The position numbers and the translations under genes were made by a program. The notes under the pieces were generated by a model, which saw nothing but the letters and a program-made list of their open reading frames with translations, did no database searches and had not been told where the DNA came from. A DNA stretch of 64,000 nt from Romboutsia maritimum (GTDB taxonomy: Bacteria; Bacillota; Clostridia; Peptostreptococcales; Peptostreptococcaceae), in the NCBI RefSeq assembly GCF_002251085.2, contig NZ_NOJZ02000001.1:248001-312000 (forward strand), given 5' to 3'. This document shows, one piece after another, positions 1 through 9,206 of this stretch; positions within the stretch are counted from its first letter, which is position 1; each line of letters opens with the position of its first letter.

Positions 1-1003
1 TATTCTCATTTTTCTTTGCCATATCTATTAATTTTTCGCCTACTGCACAAGATATAGATTTGTTACTTGAAGGCAATACCCCTGTTCTTATATCAAATTT
101 TGAAACTCCATGATACTTATCAGGTTTTTCTTCTGCAAACTTATATCCTTTACCTTTTTTAGTTATTACATGAAGTAATACTGGCCCTTTTTTGTTTTTA
201 GCTTTTATTAATATATCTATCAATTCTTTTGTATTATGTCCATCTATAGGTCCATAGTACTTTATCCCTAGAGAATCAAATAAAGCACATTCTTGTGGTA
301 TAAATTTGCCTATTATACTATCCTTAACTTTGTTAGCTGTTTTAGATATTGCATTTCCTGTTGAAGTAATGCTTAATAGTTTTTCTACTTCATCTTTAAC
401 TTTATTTACAGTAGAATTACTTATAATACTTGATAAGTGTCTTGACATACCTCCAACATTTTTATCTATAGACATTTCATTGTCATTTAATATTACTATC
501 ATATTTTTTTTAACATAACCTAAATGATTTAAAGCCTCAAGAGCCATTCCTCCTGTTATTGAACCATCACCTATTACTGATATAACACTGTAATCTTCAT
601 TTTTTATATCTCTAGCGCAAGCAATTCCTGTTGCAACAGAAATAGAAGTACTACTATGTCCTGTATCAAATATATCATGAGGACTTTCATTCTCCTTTGG
701 AAATCCACTTAACCCATTAAATTGTCTTAATGATGTAAAATCATTTTTTCTTCCAGTAACTATTTTATGTACATAAGATTGATGACCTACATCCCATACT
801 ATTTTATCTTCTGGGCTATCAAACACTTTGTGTAGTGCTAAAGTTAATTCTACGACACCCAAATTAGAAGCTAAGTGACCTCCCGTATTAGAAACAGATT
901 TCACTAAAAATTTTCGTATATCTTTTGCTAGCAAATCCATTTCTTCTACACTCATAGCCTTTATGTCTTTTGGAGAGTTTACTTTATTTAAATATTTATA
1001 CAT
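1..1003 (-). CDS. dxs: 1-deoxy-D-xylulose-5-phosphate synthase (partial, cut by window edge)
   Basis: This is the N-terminal ~334 residues of DXS, the thiamine-diphosphate enzyme that joins pyruvate and glyceraldehyde-3-phosphate at the entry of the MEP isoprenoid pathway. Translation shows the family N-terminus ([15 protein letters not shown]), the substrate-loop segment [30 protein letters not shown], and the ThDP/Mg motif [15 protein letters not shown]. The C-terminal half lies beyond base 1. The ATG at 1003 is preferred over one six bases upstream because the AGGTGAGG ribosome site is 7 nt from it. A terminator separates it from the upstream ispA group, so it probably has its own promoter, which I could not place convincingly. 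Confidence 0.95.
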   Translation of the reverse strand, partial: MYKYLNKVNSPKDIKAMSVEEMDLLAKDIRKFLVKSVSNTGGHLASNLGVVELTLALHKVFDSPEDKIVWDVGHQSYVHKIVTGRKNDFTSLRQFNGLSGFPKENESPHDIFDTGHSSTSISVATGIACARDIKNEDYSVISVIGDGSITGGMALEALNHLGYVKKNMIVILNDNEMSIDKNVGGMSRHLSSIISNSTVNKVKDEVEKLLSITSTGNAISKTANKVKDSIIGKFIPQECALFDSLGIKYYGPIDGHNTKELIDILIKAKNKKGPVLLHVITKKGKGYKFAEEKPDKYHGVSKFDIRTGVLPSSNKSISCAVGEKLIDMAKKNEN

Positions 1004-1120
1004 AATCATCCTCACCTTTTACTATATTAAATTTCGCTTAACGTCTTCATTTATTTTACCAGTATTTAACCTGAATTTATTTTTACTCTAAATATACAAA
1101 TTAATACAATAAATCAAAAT

Positions 1121-1147
1121 ATTAAAAAGGTCTTCCATCGAAGACCT
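1121..1147 (-). terminator. Rho-independent terminator after the divergent-PAP2 gene
   Basis: An 8-bp perfect stem (AGGTCTTC / GAAGACCT, 1128-1135 with 1140-1147) with a 4-nt loop is followed on the minus strand by a run of U. It ends the xse-ispA-PAP2 transcript before dxs. Confidence 0.8.
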
Positions 1148-1275
1148 AAAATATTGACATAGTTTCCATGTATTTTCAAAATAAATATATTTTAAGTATT
1201 ATCTAAAATATATCCATTTTATAACTTTTTTATAAAACATAAAAAATTATATCATATAATATTGCTTTTTTCAAT

Positions 1276-1713
1276 TTATACCAAAACTAAAGCTGTTATT
1301 ATACCTAGTAAAGCACCTAGTATTACTTCCTTTGGTGTATGCCCTATTAACTCTTTTAATCTATTTTGTTCTATATGTTTTCCTTTATGAAAATCATCTA
1401 ACATTTGATTTAATATAGCAGCTTGTTTTCCAACTGCCCTTCTTACTCCAGATGCATCATACATTATTATTAATGCAAATACTGCTGCTATTGCAAAATT
1501 AGATGAATCAAATCCTTTTTCTGCTCCTATAACTGTAGCTAAACTAGTAACAAATGAACTATGTGAACTTGGCATTCCTCCTGAAATAACTATTCTTGAG
1601 ATATCTACTCTTTTTTGTTTTCCTGTAAATATCTTAATAAATTGCGCTAAAAAACAAGCAAATATGCTTATTCCTAATACTTTGTTGCTAAAAATCTCCG
1701 AAAAAAAGTTCAT
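1276..1713 (-). CDS. Divergent PAP2 family membrane protein (DUF212, YuiD-like)
   Basis: 145-aa membrane protein of the divergent PAP2/DUF212 family. The family signatures GGMPSSHSS (near residue 45), YDASGVRRAVGKQA (near 85) and a final GHTPKEV segment are visible, along with N-terminal, central and C-terminal hydrophobic stretches. These motifs resemble the active-site blocks of PAP2 phosphatases, but the substrate of the family is not established. It follows ispA by 9 bp, so it is co-transcribed with a prenyl diphosphate synthase; a role on prenyl phosphates is an inference from that context. RBS AAGGAGG is well placed for the ATG. Confidence 0.88.
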   Translation of the reverse strand: MNFFSEIFSNKVLGISIFACFLAQFIKIFTGKQKRVDISRIVISGGMPSSHSSFVTSLATVIGAEKGFDSSNFAIAAVFALIIMYDASGVRRAVGKQAAILNQMLDDFHKGKHIEQNRLKELIGHTPKEVILGALLGIITALVLV

Positions 1714-1722
1714 TTTTCCTCC

Positions 1723-2610
1723 TTAGTATTCTCTAGCTATTATATAATCAGCTAATCCATCTAATAACTCTGTTTCCTCTGATAATTTACTAATGCTCAA
1801 CTTAGCTTCATCTATTAAACTTCTTGCGATCTCTTTTGATTTATCTAATCCTAATAACGATGGGTATGTTGATTTATGATTTTCTATATCACTTCCAACT
1901 TTTTTACCTAATTTAGCTTCATCTCCTACAATATCTAATATATCGTCTACTATTTGGAATGATAACCCTATATTTTTTGCATATTTTGTTATCTCTTCAA
2001 GTTGTTCATCATTAGCTCCACCAATGATAGCACCAGCTCTCATACATCCTATTATAATAGCTGCTGTCTTATTTAAATGTATAAAATCTAATTTATCTTT
2101 AGAAATTTGTACGTTTTCACTTTGAACATCTACAACTTGACCACCTATCATACCATATATCCCTGATGACTTTGCAATTTCATTTATTGCACATAAGTAT
2201 TTATTAGAGTCTTCTTTATTTATAGAATTAGAAAGCATCACTTCAAATGCATAATTTAAAAGTGCATCTCCAGCTAATATAGCCATAGATTCTCCATATA
2301 CCTTATGATTAGTAGGTCTTCCTCTTCTTAAATCATCATTATCAAGAGCAGGTAAATCATCATGAATCAATGAATACGTATGTATCATCTCAATCGCAAC
2401 TGCAAATGCAATAACATCTTCTTCATTTCCTCCAACTACTTTACACGCTTCTAAAGTTAATATTGGTCTTAATCTTTTTCCACCAGCTTCTAAACTATAA
2501 TTCATAGCTTCCATTATAGTTTTTTGATAACCTTCTTCTTTTGGCATATACTTTTTTAGTAAATCTTCTATATAATTAGCTCTTTCTTTTAAGGCTTGTT
2601 TAAAGTCCAC
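1723..2610 (-). CDS. ispA: Short-chain polyprenyl (farnesyl/geranyl) diphosphate synthase
   Basis: 295-aa trans-prenyltransferase that condenses isopentenyl diphosphate with allylic diphosphates. It carries the first aspartate-rich motif DDLPALDND (residues 84-92), GKRLRP near 44-49, and the second motif DDILD near residue 220. Length fits IspA. Two residues separate the first Asp pair from the next, the bacterial type II pattern. The start is GTG, 7 nt after GGGAGGA. The order xseA-xseB-ispA-(PAP2)-dxs is the usual Firmicutes isoprenoid/exonuclease cluster, with only 2 bp separating it from xseB. Whether the product is C15 or C20 cannot be decided here. Confidence 0.94.
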   Translation of the reverse strand: MDFKQALKERANYIEDLLKKYMPKEEGYQKTIMEAMNYSLEAGGKRLRPILTLEACKVVGGNEEDVIAFAVAIEMIHTYSLIHDDLPALDNDDLRRGRPTNHKVYGESMAILAGDALLNYAFEVMLSNSINKEDSNKYLCAINEIAKSSGIYGMIGGQVVDVQSENVQISKDKLDFIHLNKTAAIIIGCMRAGAIIGGANDEQLEEITKYAKNIGLSFQIVDDILDIVGDEAKLGKKVGSDIENHKSTYPSLLGLDKSKEIARSLIDEAKLSISKLSEETELLDGLADYIIAREY

Positions 2611-2612
2611 GT

Positions 2613-2828
2613 TTATTCCTCCCTTAAATACAAATCTTCTTCTATACCCAGCTTATTAAATTTACTTATTTTTAATTGGGCATCTTCTAAAAGTTTATTA
2701 CAATGCTTATAAAGACAAATACCTTCCTCATACAAACTTAAAGATTCATCTAGGCTAGCATTTTTAGATTCTAATTTTTCCAATATATTTTCTAATTTTT
2801 TATAGGCTTGTTCATATGTTAAATTCAT
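2613..2828 (-). CDS. xseB: Exodeoxyribonuclease VII small subunit
   Basis: 71-aa, highly charged two-helix protein with the XseB pattern [17 protein letters not shown]...[23 protein letters not shown]. It is the small subunit that binds XseA several-fold to form exonuclease VII, which degrades single-stranded DNA to oligonucleotides. The ATG lies 2 bp after the xseA stop and ispA follows by 2 bp, so the three are translationally linked. Size is standard for the family. Confidence 0.95.
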   Translation of the reverse strand: MNLTYEQAYKKLENILEKLESKNASLDESLSLYEEGICLYKHCNKLLEDAQLKISKFNKLGIEEDLYLREE

Positions 2829-2830
2829 AC

Positions 2831-4036
2831 TTATACCTCTTTATTTTTTATTTTATTTACACTACATTCAATACTTCCATCCACTAAAATGACATCTATA
2901 CTATCTTTAAATTTTACTTCTTTTATGCTATTTAGAACCTCCCTGTCTTTTTGAACTATACTATATCCTCTTTCCATAGTTGCTACTGGACTTAAATTGT
3001 GTAATATAGCTCTAGACTTACTAAGATTTTCTGTTTTTATATTTATATTATTTTCTACTTCAAAAATTATTTTATCATATATCTTATCTAATTGTATAAT
3101 TTTATCTTTTATTATGTATGCTTCTAAGTAATTATTTATTTTATCAAAAACAGAACTTAACCTATGTTCATCAATATTTATTTGATTTTTTAAAGACCTA
3201 GTCATTCTATTTCTAATATTCTCAAGTTTAAATTTTAAGTCTTCTAAAGACGGTGTTGCTATTTCTGCTGCTGCTGACGGTGTAGGAGCTCTCATATCTG
3301 CTACAAAGTCACATATTGTAAAATCAGTTTCATGTCCAACTGCAGAAATTATAGGTATTTTAGAATCAAAAACAGCTCTAGCTACATTTTCTTCATTAAA
3401 TGACCAAAGCTCTTCTATAGATCCTCCTCCTCTACCCACTATAATTGTATCTACAACACTAATTTCATTAAAAAATTTAATTCCCTCACATATATCACTT
3501 GATGACCTAATACCTTGTACAGTTACAGGATAAAGTTTTATTTTTACTTTTGGATATCTTCTTTTTATTACATTTATTATATCTCTTATAACTGCTCCTG
3601 TTTCTGAAGTAACAACTCCAATTTCTTTTGGTATCTTCGAAATAGATTTTTTATATTTTGAATCAAATAAACCTTCTTTATTTAATTTTTCTTTTAGTTT
3701 ATTAAATTCTATATATAAATTTCCCATTCCTTCTACTTCTATAGAATTAATATATAACTGATATGCACCATCTCTTTCATATACAGATATATATCCATAA
3801 GCGATTACTTTTACACCATTATCTAATTTTAAATTTTTATCATAATTTTTTTTAAACATTACGCAGTTTAATTTTGAATGCTCATCCTTTAAGGATAGAT
3901 AAACATTTCCACTACTATGAACCTTAAAATTAGAAATTTCTCCTTTTACTTTAAGGTTATATAATATTGGATCGTTGCTTAGAATTCTTTTTATATATGA
4001 ATTTGCTTCACTTATTTCTAAAGCTCTTAATTTCAT
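2831..4036 (-). CDS. xseA: Exodeoxyribonuclease VII large subunit
   Basis: 401-aa catalytic subunit of exonuclease VII. N-terminal OB-fold ([19 protein letters not shown]...[10 protein letters not shown]) is followed by the catalytic domain with [15 protein letters not shown] and [27 protein letters not shown], then a long coiled-coil that binds XseB and a C-terminal GYSIV segment. An upstream in-frame ATG at 4066 exists, but the ATG at 4036 has AGGAG 7-8 nt upstream and gives the family's normal [10 protein letters not shown] start, so I chose 4036. It stands 56 bp after the TsaD-like gene, presumably in the same transcript. Confidence 0.94.
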   Translation of the reverse strand: MKLRALEISEANSYIKRILSNDPILYNLKVKGEISNFKVHSSGNVYLSLKDEHSKLNCVMFKKNYDKNLKLDNGVKVIAYGYISVYERDGAYQLYINSIEVEGMGNLYIEFNKLKEKLNKEGLFDSKYKKSISKIPKEIGVVTSETGAVIRDIINVIKRRYPKVKIKLYPVTVQGIRSSSDICEGIKFFNEISVVDTIIVGRGGGSIEELWSFNEENVARAVFDSKIPIISAVGHETDFTICDFVADMRAPTPSAAAEIATPSLEDLKFKLENIRNRMTRSLKNQINIDEHRLSSVFDKINNYLEAYIIKDKIIQLDKIYDKIIFEVENNINIKTENLSKSRAILHNLSPVATMERGYSIVQKDREVLNSIKEVKFKDSIDVILVDGSIECSVNKIKNKEV

Positions 4037-4092
4037 ATTTTTTCTCCTAAAATCCAAACTAATCATTTACTTTCACTCAAATAATTAATTTT

Positions 4093-5061
4093 TTAATTTT
4101 GTTGTTTCAAAAAATTATTTAATCCTATTATAGCACAACCAACTGCATTGTCTGTTGAATATTCAGAACTGGTAAAGTGTGTATATATGTTATTCTTTTC
4201 TAACTGTTTACTTAATTTCTTAGCTATATATTTACTTGCAGATACTCCTCCTGCAAATACTACTTCATTTATATTATACTCCCAACATACATATGTAAGT
4301 GACTTATACATATTTTTTACAATAGAATCTAATACTACTTTTGATATGTATTCGTCAGTTTTAATTCCTATTAATTTTTCAGCTTGATTTTCCAACCCAG
4401 ATAAATTCATATATCCTTCTTTTACTGATGTTTTTAATCCTTGTTCAATCTTTTCATTGCAACTAATAGCTTTTTCATCTAAATATATTCCAGCTGGAAA
4501 TTTATAACCTAACTTAACTCCTATTCTGTCTATAAGTTGTCCAAAACTTATATCTTTACTACCTCCAACTATTTCTATATTATATCCATTATCTTTTTTA
4601 TTTACTAATAGTATTTCAGTTGTTCCTCCAGACATATGTACAGATAAAAATCTATTTTTTTGGTTAAGCTTACTCGTAAAAAGACTCGCTTCTATATGAT
4701 TTTCTTGATGACTCGTTTCATATAGTGGGCAATTTAGCATTGAATCAATTAGTTTTGTAAAATTATAACCTACTGTAAAAACCGGCATATAAGAATCTTT
4801 TGTTGGTCTTGGCTTTGTTGATACACACAACGCCTTTATATTATACATTTTCATTATATTATAAAGCTTATCTCCCAAAGTTCCTAAGTTATTAATATGC
4901 TGAAAAACAGCTTCACTTTGTCTTAATCCCTTGCTATTTTCCTTTACCTTTAACATTATTTTTTCGTTAAAAATAATACTTTTATCTAAAGATATAGCTG
5001 CTATAGAAGTCGTATAGCAGCTAGTATCTATTCCAAGTATTATATTATTGTCCGATTTCAT
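4093..5061 (-). CDS. TsaD/Kae1-like protein (second-type glycoprotease-family paralogue)
   Basis: 322-aa member of the Kae1/TsaD (peptidase M22) superfamily, which in TsaD makes the t6A modification of tRNA. It keeps the ASKHA fold marks: GIDTSCYTT at the N-terminus, the metal pair HxxxH (H118 and H122 in SHQENH), [22 protein letters not shown] and a C-terminal STDNA aspartate. It differs from ordinary TsaD in the SGGT and QLIDRIG segments and is somewhat short, so I do not call it tsaD. It sits between nusB and xseA, where many Firmicutes carry folD. Its ATG overlaps the nusB end by 17 bp, with AGGAAG 8 nt upstream; a GTG at 5070 is a weaker start. Function unknown. Confidence 0.8.
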   Translation of the reverse strand: MKSDNNIILGIDTSCYTTSIAAISLDKSIIFNEKIMLKVKENSKGLRQSEAVFQHINNLGTLGDKLYNIMKMYNIKALCVSTKPRPTKDSYMPVFTVGYNFTKLIDSMLNCPLYETSHQENHIEASLFTSKLNQKNRFLSVHMSGGTTEILLVNKKDNGYNIEIVGGSKDISFGQLIDRIGVKLGYKFPAGIYLDEKAISCNEKIEQGLKTSVKEGYMNLSGLENQAEKLIGIKTDEYISKVVLDSIVKNMYKSLTYVCWEYNINEVVFAGGVSASKYIAKKLSKQLEKNNIYTHFTSSEYSTDNAVGCAIIGLNNFLKQQN

Positions 5062-5554
5062 TAACAACACTTCCTAAAATTCCATTTATAAACTTAGGAG
5101 ATTTATCATCACAGTATATTTTTGCTAGTTCTACAGCTTCATTTATAGAAACTTTTTTAGGTATTTCTGGTAAGCACATCATTTCACATACACATAATCT
5201 TAATATAGATAAATCTACTTTTGGCATTCTTTGTATTGACCAGTTTTTAGAAAATTTATTTATAGATTCATCTATAACACCACTATTATCTTTTAATGCT
5301 CTACAAATCTTTATCATATATTCTCTGTCTATTATGTCTTCTATCTTTAAATTTTCTAATTCTAAATTAGGATTATTTGAATATTGTAATCTAAGTTCTT
5401 GGTATCTATTTACTATGTATTCAAAGTTATCATTTAAGAACGTATTTATATACCCTTCTAAGTTTTGAATATCTTCCTTGTTTATATTTGCTTGATATAT
5501 TAACTTCATCATATATTCTCTTGTAGTTACCTTCTTTGCTTTATCGCTCTTCAT
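5045..5554 (-). CDS. nusB: Transcription antitermination protein NusB
   Basis: 169-aa all-helical NusB, which with NusE (S10) binds boxA RNA to prevent premature termination of rRNA transcripts. The C-terminal family signature is clear: [20 protein letters not shown]...[34 protein letters not shown] loop insertion around residues 45-75 makes it longer than the ~140-aa average. Good RBS (GAAGGAGGAT) precedes the ATG. Synteny Asp23-nusB-xseA matches the bacillar yqhY-nusB locus. A strong terminator lies just upstream and I see no obvious promoter between them. Confidence 0.95.
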   Translation of the reverse strand: MKSDKAKKVTTREYMMKLIYQANINKEDIQNLEGYINTFLNDNFEYIVNRYQELRLQYSNNPNLELENLKIEDIIDREYMIKICRALKDNSGVIDESINKFSKNWSIQRMPKVDLSILRLCVCEMMCLPEIPKKVSINEAVELAKIYCDDKSPKFINGILGSVVNEIGQ

Positions 5555-5598
5555 TCGTTGTAATCCTCCTTCAATTTTTAGTATGCACGATTACGCAA

Positions 5599-5628
5599 TA
5601 AAAAACCCTCTGATTTTCCAGAGGGTTT
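5599..5628 (-). terminator. Terminator between Asp23 gene and nusB
   Basis: Ten-base-pair perfect stem (AAACCCTCTG at 5603-5612 with 5619-5628), 6-nt loop, then U-run on the minus strand. It lies 45-75 bp ahead of the nusB start, so nusB needs read-through or a promoter I cannot see. Confidence 0.88.
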
Positions 5629-5631
5629 CTA

Positions 5632-5994
5632 TTAACTTTTCTTAGCCTGCTTAGCTTCTTCTTTCTCAGCTTTTTCTTTTTTAAAGCTGATTCCTTGAAC
5701 ATGTATATTTACTTGAGAAACTTTTAATCCTGTCATCGTCTCAACAGTATTCTTTACATTTTCTTGTACTTTGAAAGCTATATCTGGTATAGATGTACCG
5801 TACTCTATCATAACCATTACGTCTAAGTTAACGTCCTCGTCTTCTACTTGAATTTTTATGCCATTATTTTTAAGTAATTTATCTGTAAATGTAGTTGTAG
5901 TTTCTACGCCATCAACTTCTAAAGCTGCAAGTCCTGCTATAGTAGCTATAACATCATTAGATATTTTCACTTGTCCAAAGTTATTATTTTCCAT
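5632..5994 (-). CDS. yqhY: Asp23/Gls24 family envelope-stress protein (YqhY type)
   Basis: 120-aa Asp23/Gls24 domain protein: GQVKISNDVIATIAGLAALEVDGVETTT at the N-terminus and the C-terminal ...NTVETMTGLKVSQVNIHVQGISF signature. The last ~15 residues are Lys/Glu/Ala-rich. In Firmicutes this paralogue sits beside nusB and has been linked to acetyl-CoA carboxylase control; accB and accC, its usual neighbours, are absent here. A sigma-A-type promoter (6038-6066) lies upstream and a terminator directly after it, so it may be a single-gene unit. A second paralogue, yloU, is at 23.7 kb. Confidence 0.92.
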   Translation of the reverse strand: MENNNFGQVKISNDVIATIAGLAALEVDGVETTTTFTDKLLKNNGIKIQVEDEDVNLDVMVMIEYGTSIPDIAFKVQENVKNTVETMTGLKVSQVNIHVQGISFKKEKAEKEEAKQAKKS

Positions 5995-6037
5995 GATAAA
6001 TACTTACCCCCTATTAAGGAACTTTTTTATAAATATA

Positions 6038-6066
6038 ATAATACCAAATCCTTTAAAACTTTGCAA
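6038..6066 (-). promoter_or_regulatory. Sigma-A promoter of the Asp23 gene
   Basis: On the minus strand TTGCAA (6061-6066), a 17-bp spacer, and TATTAT (6038-6043), with the start codon ~44 bp downstream. Five of six matches at -35 and at -10. Confidence 0.65.
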
Positions 6067-6069
6067 GAA

Positions 6070-6093
6070 AATAACCTCAGTTAAATTCTGAGG
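6070..6093 (-). terminator. Terminator of the spoIIIA operon
   Basis: Six-bp stem CCTCAG / CTGAGG (6075-6080 with 6088-6093), 7-nt AT-rich loop, then a U-rich stretch on the minus strand; lies about 90 bp after spoIIIAH. Confidence 0.7.
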
Positions 6094-6180
6094 CTTTTGT
6101 TTTAATCGATTAATATATTATATATATTATCCAAACTTGAAAAATTTATCCTATTTAAAGTTAATTTTTTAAATTAATTT

Positions 6181-6825
6181 TTATTTTTTATTATTATTAA
6201 CAAGTTTTATATTTTCATATTTTACATTAGCTTGCTGAGCTACTAAATCAAATATTTTTGCCGCTTCTTTTTTCTCTAATTTTTCCTCATCAACTACTAC
6301 ATTTACACTATTATCACTTATATAAACCAATGCATTTTCAAATCCCTTTGTACTTAATAAGTTTTCTATCTGAAGCTCAGTTTCTTGGTCTCTAACTAAC
6401 TTTAATTTCATCTCAGAAGCTTCTTTTCTTGACTCTTCTGATGTTGATGGATTATTTATCATTTCATTTAAATCCTGTGATAATTCATTTCTCTGTTTTT
6501 CTCTAGTCATTTTCATATCTAATATATATGATGCTTTTTTCATATTTTCCTGTGAAGTCATTTGTTTTTCTATTTCTTTACTTGTTTCTGTTACTTTTTC
6601 ATCTACTTTATTAGCTTTGCTATCTACTATTCCTACTTCTTTGTCTTTTTTATCATTTGATTTATCTGAATTTTTTTCCAATTGTGCTTGCTCATATGCT
6701 TTAAATTCCTGAGATACTCCTAATGCAGATTTTTTACTTAATTGATAATTTGCAACACCTAGAACTACTAGCATTGCTGATAATGTTATTACAACAAAAC
6801 CTCTATTCTTATAATTAAATTTCAA
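6181..6825 (-). CDS. spoIIIAH: Stage III sporulation protein AH
   Basis: 214-aa mother-cell membrane protein that docks with forespore SpoIIQ-type partners to form the channel across the intermembrane space. One N-terminal transmembrane helix (GFVVITLSAMLVVLGVANY, ~9-27), a charged coiled-coil middle, and a C-terminal ring-building domain (TELQIENLLSTKGFENALVYISDNSVNVVV) like YscJ/FliF. The start codon is TTG (GGGGGG 6 nt upstream); there is no suitable ATG before the membrane helix. It is the last gene of the operon. Sigma-E control is expected from the family, but I did not find a firm promoter. Confidence 0.93.
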   Translation of the reverse strand: MKFNYKNRGFVVITLSAMLVVLGVANYQLSKKSALGVSQEFKAYEQAQLEKNSDKSNDKKDKEVGIVDSKANKVDEKVTETSKEIEKQMTSQENMKKASYILDMKMTREKQRNELSQDLNEMINNPSTSEESRKEASEMKLKLVRDQETELQIENLLSTKGFENALVYISDNSVNVVVDEEKLEKKEAAKIFDLVAQQANVKYENIKLVNNNKK

Positions 6826-6848
6826 TTTTATCCCCCCGTTATATGTAT

Positions 6849-7400
6849 TTATTTAGAATATATTTCAACCTGATGACCAGATATTTGAAGTGATGTTTGT
6901 ACTGCACTATAAAGCGTTTCTTTTACTTGTGGATTACTTGCTCCACTTGACACTACTATTACTCCTTTAACTTTTGCTTCTGTCGTTTTTATTATTACTG
7001 GATTACTTGAATTAGAAGTTACCATAGTCTTATTATCACTTGATGTTGTAATAGTTCTTACCCCCCCTTGTGGATCTTTTTCCTCTGTCTTTTCTGTAGT
7101 TGAATTTGAGTTAAAAGCTGGTTGTATTTCTTCACTAGATTCAAAAGTAACCATTACATCTATATCTCCAGCTCCCTCAATTTGAGATAATATTTTTTTT
7201 AGTTTGCTTTCTACAATATTTCGCTCATCTTCTTTTGTTACTTGTTTTTCATTTTGCGTATTTGCTTCTTCTTTTTTTAGGCTCTTTTTATCTCCTCCAG
7301 GCAAAAAAGGTATTAGTACTAAAGATATTATACATATAGCCCCTAGAGATATTAGTGAGTAAATTTTCTTTTTATCTTTTTCGTTTAAGTTTTTAAACAT
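6849..7400 (-). CDS. spoIIIAG: Stage III sporulation protein AG
   Basis: 183-aa SpoIIIAG. One transmembrane helix near residues 15-32 is followed by a low-complexity linker and the extracytoplasmic ring domain: ESKLKKILSQIEGAGDIDVMVTFESSEE...ITTSSDNKTMVTSNSSNPVIIKTTEAKVKGVIVVSSGASNPQVKETLYSAVQTSL. In Bacillus this domain forms the large 30-mer ring of the channel. ATG with GGGAGA upstream; 23 bp before spoIIIAH. Confidence 0.94.
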   Translation of the reverse strand: MFKNLNEKDKKKIYSLISLGAICIISLVLIPFLPGGDKKSLKKEEANTQNEKQVTKEDERNIVESKLKKILSQIEGAGDIDVMVTFESSEEIQPAFNSNSTTEKTEEKDPQGGVRTITTSSDNKTMVTSNSSNPVIIKTTEAKVKGVIVVSSGASNPQVKETLYSAVQTSLQISGHQVEIYSK

Positions 7401-7414
7401 TCTCCCAACCCCTA

Positions 7415-7999
7415 TTAATCAATTTCTATGGTTTCAATTGAGACATCAAGTATTTTTACCAAATCATCTTTAAGGTCTTTTTTACTTAAATTTAGTTCGT
7501 GTTCAGTACTTTTTTGATTATTCTTATCTTTAAACACTTGTGTTGATTTTTCTTTTTTACTAGATTGTATGTCCTTTTCATTATGTTTATTACTATTATT
7601 TTTTTCTTTAATCTTTATATTGTTTATATCTGATCCACTAAAGTCTATATCTTCCAACTCATATCCATACTCTTCTAGCTTAAGTTTCAACACTTCTTTC
7701 AACCCATCTTCATATCCTTTTTCTAAACTATTTGTACCAGTTTTTTGCATTAAATTATTAGTACTCTCCACGTATTTTCTATTATAATCGCCCATTGATT
7801 TCAGTATCTTATCTTCTAAATTCATATCTTTTGAAAAAAAACTTATAATAGGTGTTATTACAATAAATACAAATATAAAATTAATAACTAAATTTATATA
7901 AGGCTTTATTTTTGAAGAAGGTAAAATCATATCCACTATATTTATTATAAATACACCAATCAAAATACTAATTATCCACGTTTTAATACTACTTAGCAT
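7415..7999 (-). CDS. spoIIIAF: Stage III sporulation protein AF
   Basis: 194-aa SpoIIIAF with two N-terminal transmembrane helices (SIKTWIISILIGVFIINIVDMILPS and YINLVINFIFVFIVITPIISFF) and a C-terminal ring-building-like domain, separated by a Lys/Asn/Ser-rich stretch. An open frame extends upstream to 8089 inside spoIIIAE, but the ATG at 7999 has an excellent AAGGAGGTG 4-5 nt upstream and gives the normal start MLSSIKTW. Gap to spoIIIAE is 11 bp. Confidence 0.92.
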   Translation of the reverse strand: MLSSIKTWIISILIGVFIINIVDMILPSSKIKPYINLVINFIFVFIVITPIISFFSKDMNLEDKILKSMGDYNRKYVESTNNLMQKTGTNSLEKGYEDGLKEVLKLKLEEYGYELEDIDFSGSDINNIKIKEKNNSNKHNEKDIQSSKKEKSTQVFKDKNNQKSTEHELNLSKKDLKDDLVKILDVSIETIEID

Positions 8000-8010
8000 A
8001 TAACACCTCC

Positions 8011-9192
8011 TTAGCCTTGAGATACTACACTTATAGATGTTAATATTGCAACAGTTACAAAGAACATAATAGTTATAGCAATTACACAAGCAAGCATTAT
8101 CATCATTAAATTTGCTACTTCATTTAAAAAACTTGATATATTTTCTTCTCCTATTGGTTCTACAACTATTGCTGATACTTTATAAACAACTACTACTGAT
8201 AATATTTTTATAATTGGTAATAAGCAAATTCCAATTAACAATACAAGTCCTATTCCTCCAAATACATTTTTTATAAGTTGAGATGAGGATAATAATATAT
8301 CTACAGAATCTGAAACAAATCCTCCTACAACTGGTATAAAATTTCCTATTGCAAATTTGGCAGTCTTTACACTAAACTTATCAAAACTAGTTACATATAA
8401 TCCTTGTATAGATACAAGTCCTAAATAAACCGTAAACATTGCACCTATACAAACTACATTAAATTGTTTTATAAATGAAGCAAATTTCTTAAGTTTAATA
8501 TTTTTTGATAAATTATTTATAATTAAAACTGCAAATGCAATAGTAATTGATACTAACATAAATTTCTTAAATACAATATTTATAAAAGTTACTCCACCTA
8601 TAAATATCGGATTTAAAGCTGTTGATGTTATCGGAAATCCTATTACTACTAAAAGAGTTATAAGTATTGGCATAATAACTTGCATAAGTCCAACAGTATT
8701 ATCTATGGTGTTATAGCAAATATTTAAAACATCCTTAAAACCTATTAACGTTAGTGACACCATTGTTATAAATATTATGTAAGTTGTTATCTCACTTATT
8801 GCTCCTGATGAAAATGAATTTTCCAAACTTCTAAGAATTGATGATAAAAGTGCTAAAACTAATATTATAGCAAAAACCCTAAGACTTGATTTTAATTCAT
8901 CAAATGCCATTATTTTTATTCCATCCTTATTAAAAAGGTCTAATATATTTTTGTCCCCTTTAATAAGATCTTTAACAAAAGTTTTCAAATTTACATCTTT
9001 TACACCAGAACCATCTTTTATGTATTTCTCCATTTCATTTAAATCAATTTTATTTAGTTGATTATCTATATAACTATCTATACTGTTTTTAGTTTGTTTA
9101 TACTCTTCATTGTCATTGTTAGCAAAACATATACTGCAACTTAATATTGTCAACATTATTATTAATATAATAATTGAAAGTATTTTTTTCAT
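8011..9192 (-). CDS. spoIIIAE: Stage III sporulation protein AE
   Basis: 393-aa polytopic protein: an N-terminal signal peptide (MKKILSIIILIIMLTILSCSICFA), an acidic extracytoplasmic stretch, then about seven to eight transmembrane helices. Typical SpoIIIAE segments include NPIFIGGVTFINIVFKKF and KTAKFAIGNFIPVVGGFVSDSVD. The family resembles permease-like secretion components and is thought to form the membrane pore part of the feeding-tube complex. Length matches B. subtilis SpoIIIAE (~400 aa). ATG with AGGAGAA upstream. Confidence 0.94.
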   Translation of the reverse strand: MKKILSIIILIIMLTILSCSICFANNDNEEYKQTKNSIDSYIDNQLNKIDLNEMEKYIKDGSGVKDVNLKTFVKDLIKGDKNILDLFNKDGIKIMAFDELKSSLRVFAIILVLALLSSILRSLENSFSSGAISEITTYIIFITMVSLTLIGFKDVLNICYNTIDNTVGLMQVIMPILITLLVVIGFPITSTALNPIFIGGVTFINIVFKKFMLVSITIAFAVLIINNLSKNIKLKKFASFIKQFNVVCIGAMFTVYLGLVSIQGLYVTSFDKFSVKTAKFAIGNFIPVVGGFVSDSVDILLSSSQLIKNVFGGIGLVLLIGICLLPIIKILSVVVVYKVSAIVVEPIGEENISSFLNEVANLMMIMLACVIAITIMFFVTVAILTSISVVSQG

Positions 9193-9206
9193 AAGTAATC
9201 ATTCTC

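Noticed and set aside
7999-8089. Upstream extension of spoIIIAF into spoIIIAE
   Set aside because: Cys/Asn/Tyr-rich out-of-frame translation of spoIIIAE; the ATG at 7999 has an excellent ribosome site and the family N-terminus.
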